Assembly (NCBI RefSeq): GCF_026616195.1
Contig: NZ_JANHDH010000001.1
Location: 2,334,486 to 2,398,485 of the forward strand
Length of the DNA stretch: 64,000 nucleotides
Reading direction: 5' to 3'
DNA from: Haloarchaeobius amylolyticus
Lineage (GTDB): Archaea; Halobacteriota; Halobacteria; Halobacteriales; Natrialbaceae
The notes under the pieces are model-generated. The model was not told where the DNA came from, did no database searches, and saw nothing but the letters and a program-made list of their open reading frames with translations. Made by a program: the position numbers and the translations under genes. Numbering within the stretch: position 1 is the stretch's first letter; the number at the start of each line of letters is the position of its first letter. Below are positions 38,559-47,754 of the stretch, piece after piece.

Positions 38559-39430
38559 GCGGACATCACCTGGTGGTCGAGGTCGCCCGGCTCCGGTGGG
38601 TTCGGCGCTTCGAGCCCGACCTCGGCCTCGAGGTGGCGCGCGAGGCGGTCGAACTGTGCGAGCGTCTCGAGTTCGTAGTCGCGCCGCCGGTCGCGGTGCT
38701 CGCTGACGTAGGTGAACGCCGAGCACTGTTGCATCCAGCAGCCTTCCATCAGCGAGCTGCGCTCGCCGACGATCTCGGGGATGGGGTAGTCGATCTCTTC
38801 GAGGATGGTCCGCTGGTCGCGCGTGTCCTTGAATCCGACCGGGACAGCGGCGAGCACGCCGACATCGACGTCGAGTTGCTCCTCGAAGCCGCCGACGAGT
38901 GCTTCCAGGCCTTCGACGGCGGCTCGCCCCTTCGCGCTCGGCTCCACGGGGATGACCAGCGACCGGGTCGCGTGGATGGCGTTGTAGAGGTGCGGGCCCT
39001 CGGTCGCGGGTGGGTCACAGATGAGCACGTCGTACTCGTCGGGAACGCCGGCGTCACGGAGCACGCGCAGGAGCTGGGCGTGCATCCCGAACGCCTCGCC
39101 CATCGCTTCGGCCTGGTCCTTCTCGCGCTGGAGGTACTCCGCGAGGTCCGAGAGCATGTTGTGTTCGGGGACGATATCGACGCCCTCGACGGTCCGGACG
39201 AGGTCGTCGAACTCGCCCTTCGGGCGGCGGATGAGGTGCCGGACGAGGTTGTCGACGGGTTCGGTCCGCTGGTCGTCGACGCCGAACAGTCGCGAGAGGT
39301 CTCCGTCCTGGGGGTCGAGTGGGACGACGAGTGGCTTCAGCCCGGCCCGGGCATGTGCCACCGCGAGGTTCGCGGCGGTGGTCGTCTTGCCGACCCCGCC
39401 TGCCTCGCTGTAGGTCGAGTACGCTAACAT
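38555..39430 (-). CDS. parA: ParA/Soj-family partition ATPase
   Basis: A 291-aa P-loop ATPase of the ParA/MinD class. The N-terminal EAGGVGKTTTAANLA holds the Walker A. The signature lysine of the deviant Walker A (KGGxGKT) is replaced by Ala10, giving AGGVGKT with K15 as the P-loop lysine. Switch I region is VVPLDPQDGDLS. The Walker B/switch II region is YDVLICDPPATEGPHLYNA, and VIPVEPSAKGRAAVEG follows. It is expected to position a replicon or cargo. The start at 39430 lies 30 bp from a long phased array of TGTTCAC iterons (39461-39743), probable binding sites for a partition or regulatory protein. Confidence 0.88.
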   Translation of the reverse strand: MLAYSTYSEAGGVGKTTTAANLAVAHARAGLKPLVVPLDPQDGDLSRLFGVDDQRTEPVDNLVRHLIRRPKGEFDDLVRTVEGVDIVPEHNMLSDLAEYLQREKDQAEAMGEAFGMHAQLLRVLRDAGVPDEYDVLICDPPATEGPHLYNAIHATRSLVIPVEPSAKGRAAVEGLEALVGGFEEQLDVDVGVLAAVPVGFKDTRDQRTILEEIDYPIPEIVGERSSLMEGCWMQQCSAFTYVSEHRDRRRDYELETLAQFDRLARHLEAEVGLEAPNPPEPGDLDHQVMSA

Positions 39431-39460
39431 GTGCTCGTGATTCGTGCCCGTCGTCTTGAA

Positions 39461-39743
39461 TGTTCACCGATGATGTTCACTACAGATGTTCATAGTGAAC
39501 ATAACTGGTGAACAGAAGCAGTGAACATCATCGGTGAACACGCTACCGTACCCGTGTTCACCGAGTTTGTTCACCAGAAATGTTCATCGTACTTGTTCAC
39601 CGTACTTGTTCACTATTCTTGTTCACTATTCTTGTTCACTATTCTTGTTCACTATGTCTGTTCACGATATCTGTTCATCAGGTTTGTTCACCGGTTCTAG
39701 TCAGCATCCGTGTTCACCGAGGTCGTTCACCGACTTCGTTCGC
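39461..39743 (+). repeat. Phased 13-bp TGTTCAC iteron array
   Basis: About twenty TGTTCAY units repeat at exact 13-bp steps. Three direct copies start at 39461, 39474 and 39487. Four inverted copies (GTGAACA) start at 39495, 39508, 39521 and 39534. A long direct run starts at 39555 and continues every 13 bp through 39685, with degenerate or mutated members at 39698, 39711, 39724 and 39737. Spacers are AT-rich in the centre (TATTCT). It lies directly upstream of parA. Likely an operator/centromere or replication iteron. Confidence 0.92.
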
Positions 39744-40109
39744 GGCTGCTTCCGACGCCATCTCGACCCGCCCGTACGATGCTGGGGCCCGGGTGCCGGT
39801 CCGAGCCGGCGCGTACACGAATCACTGTACGAGTGCCAGATTTAAGACGGCTGGTTTCGCCCGCGATAGCAGAAATGTATGGGTGTAGGTATATTTCGTG
39901 TCCCAACAGACTGGATGAGTCTGTGTGAACACGAGAATTCTCGGCGAATCCGGGAGATTTCCGGATATATCGAATAGCACGATATAGATCGGGCTCCAGC
40001 CGCATCGACCGAGTGTCTTACCGAATGTGTCGTGATGAGAACGACGGAACGAATCCCAGATGCTCACCGGTTCGAGCCGCGGTCCCGAAACATCGAGATT
40101 CTGTAAGAT
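39744..40109. other. Intergenic stretch between the iteron array and the TraB-like gene
   Basis: No convincing gene. It is unusually AT-rich for this genome from about 39840 to 40060, with several palindromic words (GAGAATTCTC near 39935-39945, GGAGATTTCCGG near 39953). It probably holds the parA-side regulatory region and the end of the convergent gene. No clear TATA with a start was found. Confidence 0.4.
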
Positions 40110-40874
40110 TCAGTGCCCGGTGTCGACCCGGTCGGTGACCGCGTCGAGGTGCTCGAGGCCGACGACCGCCACGACGTCGCCCGACTCCCTGAGCTGGTCA
40201 AGGCGGCGGGCCATCGTCTTCTCGCGGGCGGTGTCGAGCAGCGATATCGGGAGTGGCGTCTTCGTCGCGCCCCGCAGCGCCCGGTTGCGGGAGATGAGTC
40301 GTTCCTCGTCGTCGGCCTGCACGGCCGGCGGGTCCTCGTGCGAGCAGTCGTGGGCCATCTCGGGGACGGTGTCGTCCATCGAGACGAGGCCCGCCGGTCC
40401 CATGACGGCGGCGAGCCGGCACTGGACCGCGTGGCGTGAGAGGTCCGCCACGTCGCTGAGGACCCGCCGGGCGGTCAGCATCGCGGCGTCCCGGTCCCGG
40501 AGTTCCGCGACCACGGTCCGGAGGAAGGACCCGGTCGGCGCGTCGATGCCGACCGCACGAGCGTCGGGGCCCATCGCCTGGATCGCCGCGCTCATCTCGC
40601 CGCCGCGACTGGGTGGAATCTCGCTCTCGCCGGCGTACTGCTCGAACAGTGGCACCGCGAGTGGTGCGAGCTCGAGCGCGACCACGTCGGGGGTGAGGGT
40701 CTGGACCACGTGCTGGACGCGGTAGATGCTCGCGGGGTGGTCGTGGACGATGCCGAGCAGGGTGAGCGACCCGGTGTCGTCGGTGCCCGGGACCGTCCGG
40801 GTGTGGGCTGCGCTCACCCGCGGGTCGTCGATACTCTCGAGGTCGAAGGCGTTCGTGTCGCTGGTGTCGGCCAT
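40110..40874 (-). CDS. TraB/PrgY-family protein
   Basis: A 254-aa protein with the TraB-like opening TLLGIVHDHPASIYRVQHVVQTLTPDVVALELAPL, which carries the H..H and PD-V-ALEL pattern of the TraB/PrgY/GumN superfamily. Further blocks are MSAAIQAMGPDARAVGID, REKTMARRLDQL and VVAVVGLEHLDAV, the last being the conserved G-x-x-H region. It lacks the C-terminal membrane helices of long archaeal TraB proteins, so it is the soluble form. Family members are thought to act as metalloproteases or in pheromone shutdown; the exact role is unknown. Confidence 0.8.
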   Translation of the reverse strand: MADTSDTNAFDLESIDDPRVSAAHTRTVPGTDDTGSLTLLGIVHDHPASIYRVQHVVQTLTPDVVALELAPLAVPLFEQYAGESEIPPSRGGEMSAAIQAMGPDARAVGIDAPTGSFLRTVVAELRDRDAAMLTARRVLSDVADLSRHAVQCRLAAVMGPAGLVSMDDTVPEMAHDCSHEDPPAVQADDEERLISRNRALRGATKTPLPISLLDTAREKTMARRLDQLRESGDVVAVVGLEHLDAVTDRVDTGH

Positions 40875-41058
40875 CTGTGGGGGGAAGTGGTGCGACCGAC
40901 CGGGTCGTCACGTCGAGGCTGACCGAGGTTATGTCCTGAATGGTAAAGGTCTATCGGCGGTTGCGCGGCCGGCTTACCCGGACGCAGCCCGGTTACCCTC
41001 GCGTAATGTAGGTATACGAACCTTTATGGCATGTTAACGTGTAACATGGGGTGCGCAC

Positions 41059-41247
41059 ATGAGCCAGGCAGATTCATCCGACGAACTCGCACAGCTCTTC
41101 GTCGACATCACGGGGACGACGACCACGACGGAGCGACAGACCGAAGCCACCCACGGCGTCGTCGACGCCGAACTCGAGGCCGAGGTCAGAGACGCTCTCA
41201 GGGAGACGGGGTTGGAGGACACGCTGTCGGAGCCGGACACCGGCTGA
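41059..41247 (+). CDS. Small acidic protein of unknown function
   Basis: A 62-aa acidic protein (MSQADSSDELAQLF...). It has one predicted helix, EAEVRDALRETGLEDTL, and a Thr-rich stretch. ATG 41059 follows a CTTTATGG box at about 41022-41029. There is no partner or family to recognise. Codon use matches its neighbours, which favours a real gene. Confidence 0.6.
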   Translation: MSQADSSDELAQLFVDITGTTTTTERQTEATHGVVDAELEAEVRDALRETGLEDTLSEPDTG

Positions 41248-41292
41248 GGCAGGCAGCCCGGCGGGACTACCGCCGAGAGCCCGTTTTCGGAG

Positions 41293-43542
41293 TTACTGGC
41301 GCCCGAGCAGCCGCTCCCGGAGCGACCGCTTGTGCGGCCGCTCCGCCAGCAGTACGGTCGTATCGAGGTCCTCGAGGACGGACAGCGCCAGCGAGCCGCC
41401 GACCAGCCGGGACAGGAGCCCCCGCTCGGTCGCCCCGACGAGGACGAGCGACTTGTCGGCCGCCGCCTCGCCGATGGCGGTCTCGACGTCGCCTGTCTCG
41501 ACCAGTAGCTCCACATCCTCGAGGTCGTGGTCGGCGACCCAGTCCTCGAGGAACGCCCGTCCAGTGGCCGCGTCGTCGGCGACGTGCAGCACCGAGACGC
41601 TGGCGCCGACCGTCTCCTGCAGCGCCTGCGCGATCTCGGCGGACAGGTCGGACGACTGGCCGCCCGCAGTCGGCAGGAGGATCGTCTCGGGGTCGAACCC
41701 TCGTTCGTCGAGCACGAGCACGTCACACGGCAGGTCGTGGGTGAGCTCGTCGAGCGCCCCCTCGACCCGCCCGCCGGCGAGTTTCGTACTTCTGGCGCCC
41801 ATGACCAGCCGGTCCACGTCGTGTTCGCGGGCGGCGTCGAACACCTCCGCGAGCCCCTCGTGGGAGAGGATGGTCAGCGTCTCGACCGGCACGTCCAGTT
41901 CTTCGGCGTCGGCCTGGGCGTCGGCCAGGAGCCGTTCGGAGGCTCGCGGCAGGCGGTCGCGCTGGGCGGCAGCAGCCGCCAGCGAGGTCTGGTCGGGCAC
42001 CTGGACGATGTGGGTCGCGAGGACGCGGCCGCCCTCGTGTTTCGCGAGGATGGACCCGAGCGTCACCAGCGCCCGCTCGGTCCGGGGGTTCGAGACGGCG
42101 ACCATCGTCGTGGGGGCGTCGTCGTCGGCATCCGACCCGTTCGGCGCGAGGGTCGCCGCCGCCTCGACGACGGTGGGGGGCAGTTCCCCGTCCCGGTCGA
42201 GGATGTAGCGGCCGAGGAGGCCCTGTCTGGTGGTGTGGCGCCGGGCGTACAGGCCGTACCAGACGACCGCCCCGAGGACGAACACGCCCGACAGGAGCAG
42301 TTCCTGCTCGCCGACGAACGCCAGCAGCCCCAGCGACAGGACGATGCCGACGATGGGGGTGATCGGGTAGAACGGGACGGTGAAGTCCGGGTCGTACTCG
42401 GGGTCGGTCTCCCGGAAGACGATCAGCGCGACGTTCATCAGCGCGTAGACGACCAGGTGGAGCACGCTGGCCGCCTTCGCGAGCACCTCGATGTCCCGGC
42501 CGAGCGCCGCGATGAAGACGATGATGACGGCGCCCGTGATGATGATGGAGCGATACGGGGTCGCGTACGTCGGGTGGATCTCGTTGAGCCAGTTGGTGAC
42601 GATGCGCTCGCGCCCCATCGCGAAGTTGATGCGGGCCGACGCCAGGATGGACGCGTTCGCGCTCGAGGCCGTCGCGAGCAGCGCCCCCAGCGTCACGATG
42701 GTGGCCGCGAACGCCGCGAGGCCGCCCGGGAAGGCGACCTGCGTGGCCTGGGTCAGCGGCGCGTCCTGGCTCAGGTCGGGCCAGGGCACCACGCCGAGCA
42801 TGATGCTCACGAGGATGGCGTAGAGGACGGTCACGATGACGACGCTGCCGATGATCGCCAGTGGGAGGTTCCGGCCGGGGTTCTTCAGCTCCTCGGCGAC
42901 GGTCGCGATCTTCGCGTACCCGAGGAAGGAGACGAACACGAGCGCCGTCCCCGGGAGGATGGCGCCGTAGCCGAACGGCGCGACCCCGCCGTCACCGAGC
43001 AGCGTCGCGAGGTCGAACGACAGCCAGCCCTGGATCGCGAACAGGCCGAGGATGGCCAGCAGGATGGTGACGATGACCGTCTGGACGCCGCCGGTCTCCT
43101 TGGCGCCGACGTAGTTGACGCCCACGAAGACGGTGCCGGCGATGAGCGCACCGACCTGGATCTCGGAGAGGAACAGGAACCCGGGTATCGGTGCCAGCGT
43201 GGCGAGGTACTGCCCGAACCCGATGCTGTAGAAGGCGGACGCGAACGCCAGCCCCACCCAGTCGCCGAGCCCGGCGATGGAGCCGAACAGCGGGCCGAGC
43301 GCGCGGTTGACGTAGTAGTAGCCGCCGCCGGCCTTCGGCATGGCCGTCCCGAGTTCGGAGACCGACAGGGCGTTCACCAGCGCGATGAGCCCGCCGACGA
43401 CGAACGAGACGATGACGATGGGCCCGGCGGTGCTGGCCGCGACCCCGGGGAGGACGAAGATGCCCGCGCCGATCATCGTCCCGATGCCGATAGTCAGCGC
43501 CGAGAGCAGCCCGAGGTCCTTCGCCAGCTCCTCGTCGCTCAT
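41293..43542 (-). CDS. APC-family amino-acid permease fused to two UspA domains
   Basis: A 749-aa fusion. Residues about 10-440 form a twelve-helix amino acid-polyamine-organocation permease beginning LGLLSALTIGIGTMIGAGIFVLPG, the substrate-binding first helix. Two universal stress protein domains follow: about 490-620 (MVAVSNPRTERALVTLGSIL to PCDVLVLDERG) and 630-749 (ETILLPTAGGQSSDLSAEIA to TTVLLAERP). UspA modules may bind nucleotide and gate transport. ATG 43542 is chosen because GGAGGTG stands at Shine-Dalgarno distance; the frame also opens upstream to 43602 without support. Convergent with the small ORF ending at 41247. Confidence 0.9.
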   Translation of the reverse strand: MSDEELAKDLGLLSALTIGIGTMIGAGIFVLPGVAASTAGPIVIVSFVVGGLIALVNALSVSELGTAMPKAGGGYYYVNRALGPLFGSIAGLGDWVGLAFASAFYSIGFGQYLATLAPIPGFLFLSEIQVGALIAGTVFVGVNYVGAKETGGVQTVIVTILLAILGLFAIQGWLSFDLATLLGDGGVAPFGYGAILPGTALVFVSFLGYAKIATVAEELKNPGRNLPLAIIGSVVIVTVLYAILVSIMLGVVPWPDLSQDAPLTQATQVAFPGGLAAFAATIVTLGALLATASSANASILASARINFAMGRERIVTNWLNEIHPTYATPYRSIIITGAVIIVFIAALGRDIEVLAKAASVLHLVVYALMNVALIVFRETDPEYDPDFTVPFYPITPIVGIVLSLGLLAFVGEQELLLSGVFVLGAVVWYGLYARRHTTRQGLLGRYILDRDGELPPTVVEAAATLAPNGSDADDDAPTTMVAVSNPRTERALVTLGSILAKHEGGRVLATHIVQVPDQTSLAAAAAQRDRLPRASERLLADAQADAEELDVPVETLTILSHEGLAEVFDAAREHDVDRLVMGARSTKLAGGRVEGALDELTHDLPCDVLVLDERGFDPETILLPTAGGQSSDLSAEIAQALQETVGASVSVLHVADDAATGRAFLEDWVADHDLEDVELLVETGDVETAIGEAAADKSLVLVGATERGLLSRLVGGSLALSVLEDLDTTVLLAERPHKRSLRERLLGRQ

Positions 43543-44042
43543 CCGCGCACCTCCGTGTGCCGCGCCCGCAGCTGCCGCTTCGCGGCTGAAGGCGCCTGAC
43601 ACTGCGGGTACTGCGGCGCAAGCGAGACGACCGGACCGACGGCGCGGTCGAGCAGCACCATCCCGTCAGCCACCTCCGCCCCGCATCGACGAGCACGTGC
43701 ACTGCTCCGTCAGCCGGGCTGCCGCCGGCTCGCGCGAGACGCGCCGTCCCAGCGTGGCGTGACGAGGGGTCGTTCTCGCCGTGTCCGTACCGAACCGTTC
43801 GTACTCGGGTATCGTTCTGTCCATGTTCGCCCCAGAGATTCCAGAACACATAAAATTCGCCATTATATTTCGAAAAGCGAAAATCGAGAGCGATAAATTG
43901 TGATTATCGAATACCTGTGGCTGTGGCGGGAAGACGGGGTGTCGTCTCGCCCATTCTGGCCGGTCGACGGCCGGAACGGTGGCTCGTGTCTCGGCTTCGG
44001 CCGTCACAACCCTCATCAGGAACACGTGACTACTCTCACGGT
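43543..44042. other. 500-bp gene-free stretch upstream of the permease
   Basis: It contains an AT-rich segment at 43845-43915 (ATAAAATTCGCC, TATATTTCG, GATAAATTGTG) with the palindrome TTTCGAAAAGCGAAA, a likely promoter/operator zone for both divergent genes. The rest is GC-rich. A 52-codon minus-strand frame (MDRTIPEYERFG..., 43666-43824) has poor codon character and I do not call it. Confidence 0.5.
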
Positions 44043-44447
44043 ATGCCCAGCAGCCATACGCCCGACTCGGTCCCGGTCTGTCGCACCGAGGACGAGCACC
44101 GGGCGGCATACGCGAAGGCGAACCGCGAGGGGACCGCGCTGTTCGTCGTCGACGAGGAGGAACACGGGTTCTCGCTCGCCTACGACCTCATCCCGACCGG
44201 CCAGCGCCTCACCGCCGACGCCAGGGACGAGCTGAAGGCGTTCGGGACCGACCGCGTCGAGACCCTCGTCGAGGGCGAAGAGAGCGAGACGACGCAGTTG
44301 CACCACAGTTTCGGGGCCGCGATGGGCAACGTGTTCTACTTCGCCGAGGAGCACGTCGCCCGGGAGTTCGCGGCCGACGTCTCGGAGATCGTCCTCGACG
44401 AGACCAACTGGGAGCCGGACCCCGACGGGGCCGCCGGCCCGCGCTGA
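44043..44447 (+). CDS. Haloarchaeal protein of unknown function (DUF-type)
   Basis: A 134-aa soluble acidic protein. Features are ALFVVDEEEHGFSLAYDLIP, an acidic linker, and FGAAMGNVFYFAEEHVAREFAADVSEIVLDETNWEPDP, which suggests a mixed alpha/beta domain. There is no catalytic motif. ATG 44043 is chosen because the longer frame reads through non-protein-like sequence. It precedes the transglutaminase cluster but is separated by a promoter-containing gap (CTTAATATC, 44525-44533). Confidence 0.6.
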   Translation: MPSSHTPDSVPVCRTEDEHRAAYAKANREGTALFVVDEEEHGFSLAYDLIPTGQRLTADARDELKAFGTDRVETLVEGEESETTQLHHSFGAAMGNVFYFAEEHVAREFAADVSEIVLDETNWEPDPDGAAGPR

Positions 44448-44609
44448 CCGACCCCCGCTTCTCGGTGGCTGCACCACGACCAGCGCCCGGCCACGGCTAC
44501 TCATCCGTCGAAACCCCCAGAGCGCTTAATATCTTCTTGGAGTTACAGGTGAGTAATCGCAACAGATGGAGTCGACCGACCACCAGCCGACGTCTCGGGA
44601 AGCACGCCG

Positions 44610-47600
44610 ATGACGGGCGGCGACGGTCGTTCGCTCGGACAGGTCGTCCTCGTCGGCCTCGCCGTCTGCGGGCTGGTGCTCGCGGCCGGTATCCTCCCCG
44701 CGGTCCCGGGCCAGGCCCCACTCGGCGGACTCGCAGGTCCACAGGCCGACGCTCCGGGCGGCACGGGTGGTGCCGGCGGGGGCGACGCCGGTGGCCTCTC
44801 CGGGCTCTCGGGACTCGGCGACCTGCTGGGCCTCGGGTCCAGTGGCGACGCCACACCCCAGGACGCGGCAGCCGAACGGACCAGCGGCCCGGTGGCGACC
44901 CAGACCGGTAGCCAGGGCACCGCGACCGCTGCCGACCAGGGCGGAACCGCCACCGGTTCGGGGTCTGGCACCAGCGTCGGCACCGGGACCGGGGCCGGAA
45001 CCGGTTCTGGGACAAGCACGGGCGCCGGGACCACGACGCAGTCGGAGACCGGGTCGCCCGGCTCGGAGACAGCCGAGTTCTCCGGGCTCGCCGACGCCAG
45101 CGCGGGCAGCGACCAGCAACTGACGAACGGCCCGACCGCCGGCGCGGGCGCCGAGAGCGCGCTCGCACAGACGCAGTCCGCCAGTTCGGCAGGCGTCTCC
45201 CGGCTCGCCGCACCGCCGGGGGAGACCAGCATCGGCGGCCTCGACCCCGGGGCCGCGTCGTTCCAGAACCAGTCCCCGACCCGGCTGTTCACGGTCGAGA
45301 GCCCGAAGCCGACCTACGTCCGGACCAACACCTTCGCGACCTACACCGGGACGGGCTGGGCGCGCGAGACCGACCCGGTCCCCTTCGACGGCGCGGTCCC
45401 CGACAGCGCGGCCGAGGGCGAGACGGTCGCCGGCGAGCGCATCACCCAGCGCATCACGCTCCAGACCGCCTCGTCGACGCTCCCGACCGCCTGGAAGCCG
45501 GTGGCCGTCGAGGTCGATGCCCCCGGCGCCGACCTGCAGGTCACGCCACAGGGCACCTTCCAGGCCGAGACCGCGCTCCCGAACGGGACGACCCTCACGG
45601 TCACGAGCGCGCAGCCACCCGACGACCCGGCGCGGCTGGCCGCCGCGGGGACCGACTACCCCGACGCGGTCGAGGAACGCTACACGCAACTCCCGGCCGA
45701 CACGCCCCAGCGCGTCCGGGACCTGACGGCCGAGGTCACGGCCGACGCCTCGAACCCCTACGAGACGGCCCGCGCCATCGAGGCGTGGCTGGAGACCGAG
45801 AAGACGTACTCGCTGAACGCGAGCCACGACCCCGACCGGCCCGTGGTCGACCAGTTCCTCTTCGAGATGGACCGCGGCTACTGCCAGTACTTCGCCAGCT
45901 CGATGACGGTGATGCTCCGCAGCGAGGGCATCCCGGCCCGGTACGTCACCGGCTTCTCGCCCGGGCTCCGCGCCGGCGAGGACGAGTACCTCGTGACGGG
46001 GTCGAACGCCCACGCCTGGGTCGAGGTGTACGTCCCCGACACCGGCTGGGTGCGCTTCGACCCGACCCCGCCGGCCGACCGCAAGACCAGCGACCAGCGG
46101 ACCTTCGACGCGGCCGCGGCAAACGCCAGCGCCGCCGGCCAGCCGGGCAGCGAGTCCATCGCGCCCCGCCAGTCCGACACCGCCGGCAGCCCCGGCGAGG
46201 ACCCGCTCTCACAGAGCCCGCCGCCGTACACCGTCCAGCTCAACCGCAGCGCCGTCCCGGGCGCGAGCGTCACCGTCACCGTCTCGCGGGCGGGGACCCC
46301 CGTCGAGGGGGCGACCGTCCGCTTCGAGGGCGCGGTCGTGGGCACGACCGACGACCTCGGGCAGGTCGTCGCGACGGTCCCCTACGTCAGGGAACTCGAC
46401 GTGTCGGTGACCGCGCCGGATTCGAGCGACAGCTCGGCCGCGGCGGTCCTGCCGACCCACTCGGTCCGGTTCTTCGCGGGCGGCCACGGCGTGCCGCCAC
46501 CGAGCAGTTCGCCACCGGGCAGTGTCGAGCACGACGACGCCCCCGAGAACAGCACCGAATCCCGGACCTACGAGGTCGACTCGAACGTCTCCATCGAGCT
46601 CCGCGGCGCCCCCGTCCCCGGGAACACGGTCACCCTCGTCGCCGCGGTGAGGGACGTGCCGATGCGCGAGGCGGTCGTCAACATCGACGGCGAGCGCGTC
46701 GCGACCACGAACGCGACGGGCGTGGCCGAGATCGACCTGCCCGCGGACGCGGGTGGGACCGTCCCGGTGACGGTCGAACGCGGCGAGATCGCGGGGACAG
46801 CCAACGTCTCGGTCGCCGAGATCGACCTCGACGTGACGCCGGCGTACCTGCTCGCGCTGCCGGGCCAGCCCGTGACGGTGACCGTCACCGCGGGTGGCGA
46901 ACCGGTCGCTGGCGTGCCAGTGCGCGTCGCCGGCCACACCGCGGGGACGACCGACGCCCGCGGCCGGGTCGACGCGGCACTCCCCGTGGCCGGGAGCGCA
47001 CGAATCGTCGCGACGGTCGCGGGCCAGCTCCACCGGACCACCGTCGACGGCCTGTACCGCAACCTCGGGCTGGTGCTCGGGGGCGTCCTCCTGGTCCTGC
47101 TCGGGCTGCTCGCCGTGGCCTACCGGCGCGGGGTCACGCCGGGTGGGGTCGCCGCCCGGGTTCGCGCCGCGGTCGCGTGGGCCGCGACGATGGCGGTCGG
47201 CGCCGTCCTCGCGGTCGCGAGCCGCCTCGAGGCGCTGGGCTGGTGGCTGGACGCCGCCGCACAGCTCCGCGAGCTTCCCGGGCTCGTGGTGGCACACCTG
47301 CAGGCCCTCGCGGCGCGGCTCCACCCCGCCCGCCTGCTGGCGTTCCTGCGGGGGCTACTCCGTGCTGGCGACGCCGACCCTGCAGAGTCGCCGGGGCAGT
47401 CCTCTGGTGAGCCCGGCGGCGACCACGAGTCCGCGGCCGCGGCCGCCGCCCACCGGACGCTGCGGGACCTCTGGGCCGAGTTCATCGCGGTGGTGCGCCC
47501 GCCCAGCGTCCGGACGATGACGCCGGGCGAGATCGCCCAGTACGCCATCGACCGCGGGCTCCCGGCGGGCCCGGTCACGACCGTCACGGACGCGTTCCGC

Positions 47601-47753
47601 GACGCGGAGTACAGCGAGCGCGGGGCCGACGAGACCGTCCTCGACCGGGTCCGGAGCGCCCTCGCGACGGTTCGAGAGACGGCCGACGGCGGCGGTGGCG
47701 GTGGGAGTGCGGACGCGCAGCAGACGACTGCCAGTGGCGGAGGTGACGACTGA
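44610..47753 (+). CDS. Membrane-anchored transglutaminase-like protein with Ig-like and DUF4129-type domains
   Basis: A 1047-aa surface protein. There is an N-terminal membrane segment (about 10-32), a Gly/Thr/Ala-rich low-complexity region to about 180, and a transglutaminase-like core. The triad is Cys in DRGYCQYFASSM, His in SNAHAWVEVY and Asp in VRFDPTPPAD. Two or three beta-sandwich domains follow (GASVTVTVSRAGTPVEGATVRF; GQPVTVTVTAGGEPVAGVPV). Then come one transmembrane segment (about 820-840), a second hydrophobic one, and a C-terminal cytoplasmic DUF4129-type tail (MTPGEIAQYAIDRGLPAGPV). A 15-codon uORF overlaps the start as ATGA. It begins a four-gene cluster with DUF58. Confidence 0.87.
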   Translation: MTGGDGRSLGQVVLVGLAVCGLVLAAGILPAVPGQAPLGGLAGPQADAPGGTGGAGGGDAGGLSGLSGLGDLLGLGSSGDATPQDAAAERTSGPVATQTGSQGTATAADQGGTATGSGSGTSVGTGTGAGTGSGTSTGAGTTTQSETGSPGSETAEFSGLADASAGSDQQLTNGPTAGAGAESALAQTQSASSAGVSRLAAPPGETSIGGLDPGAASFQNQSPTRLFTVESPKPTYVRTNTFATYTGTGWARETDPVPFDGAVPDSAAEGETVAGERITQRITLQTASSTLPTAWKPVAVEVDAPGADLQVTPQGTFQAETALPNGTTLTVTSAQPPDDPARLAAAGTDYPDAVEERYTQLPADTPQRVRDLTAEVTADASNPYETARAIEAWLETEKTYSLNASHDPDRPVVDQFLFEMDRGYCQYFASSMTVMLRSEGIPARYVTGFSPGLRAGEDEYLVTGSNAHAWVEVYVPDTGWVRFDPTPPADRKTSDQRTFDAAAANASAAGQPGSESIAPRQSDTAGSPGEDPLSQSPPPYTVQLNRSAVPGASVTVTVSRAGTPVEGATVRFEGAVVGTTDDLGQVVATVPYVRELDVSVTAPDSSDSSAAAVLPTHSVRFFAGGHGVPPPSSSPPGSVEHDDAPENSTESRTYEVDSNVSIELRGAPVPGNTVTLVAAVRDVPMREAVVNIDGERVATTNATGVAEIDLPADAGGTVPVTVERGEIAGTANVSVAEIDLDVTPAYLLALPGQPVTVTVTAGGEPVAGVPVRVAGHTAGTTDARGRVDAALPVAGSARIVATVAGQLHRTTVDGLYRNLGLVLGGVLLVLLGLLAVAYRRGVTPGGVAARVRAAVAWAATMAVGAVLAVASRLEALGWWLDAAAQLRELPGLVVAHLQALAARLHPARLLAFLRGLLRAGDADPAESPGQSSGEPGGDHESAAAAAAHRTLRDLWAEFIAVVRPPSVRTMTPGEIAQYAIDRGLPAGPVTTVTDAFRDAEYSERGADETVLDRVRSALATVRETADGGGGGGSADAQQTTASGGGDD

Positions 47754-47754
47754 G

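Noticed and set aside
39461..39743. Iteron array as a CRISPR
   Set aside because: The repeated word is 7 bp with 6-bp spacers at a fixed 13-bp step, far below CRISPR size, and orientation switches within the array.
43666..43824. 52-codon minus-strand ORF ahead of the permease
   Set aside because: Composition is not like the acidic proteins of this genome (rich in Arg, Cys and Gly), it has no promoter or SD, and the permease has its own start and SD.
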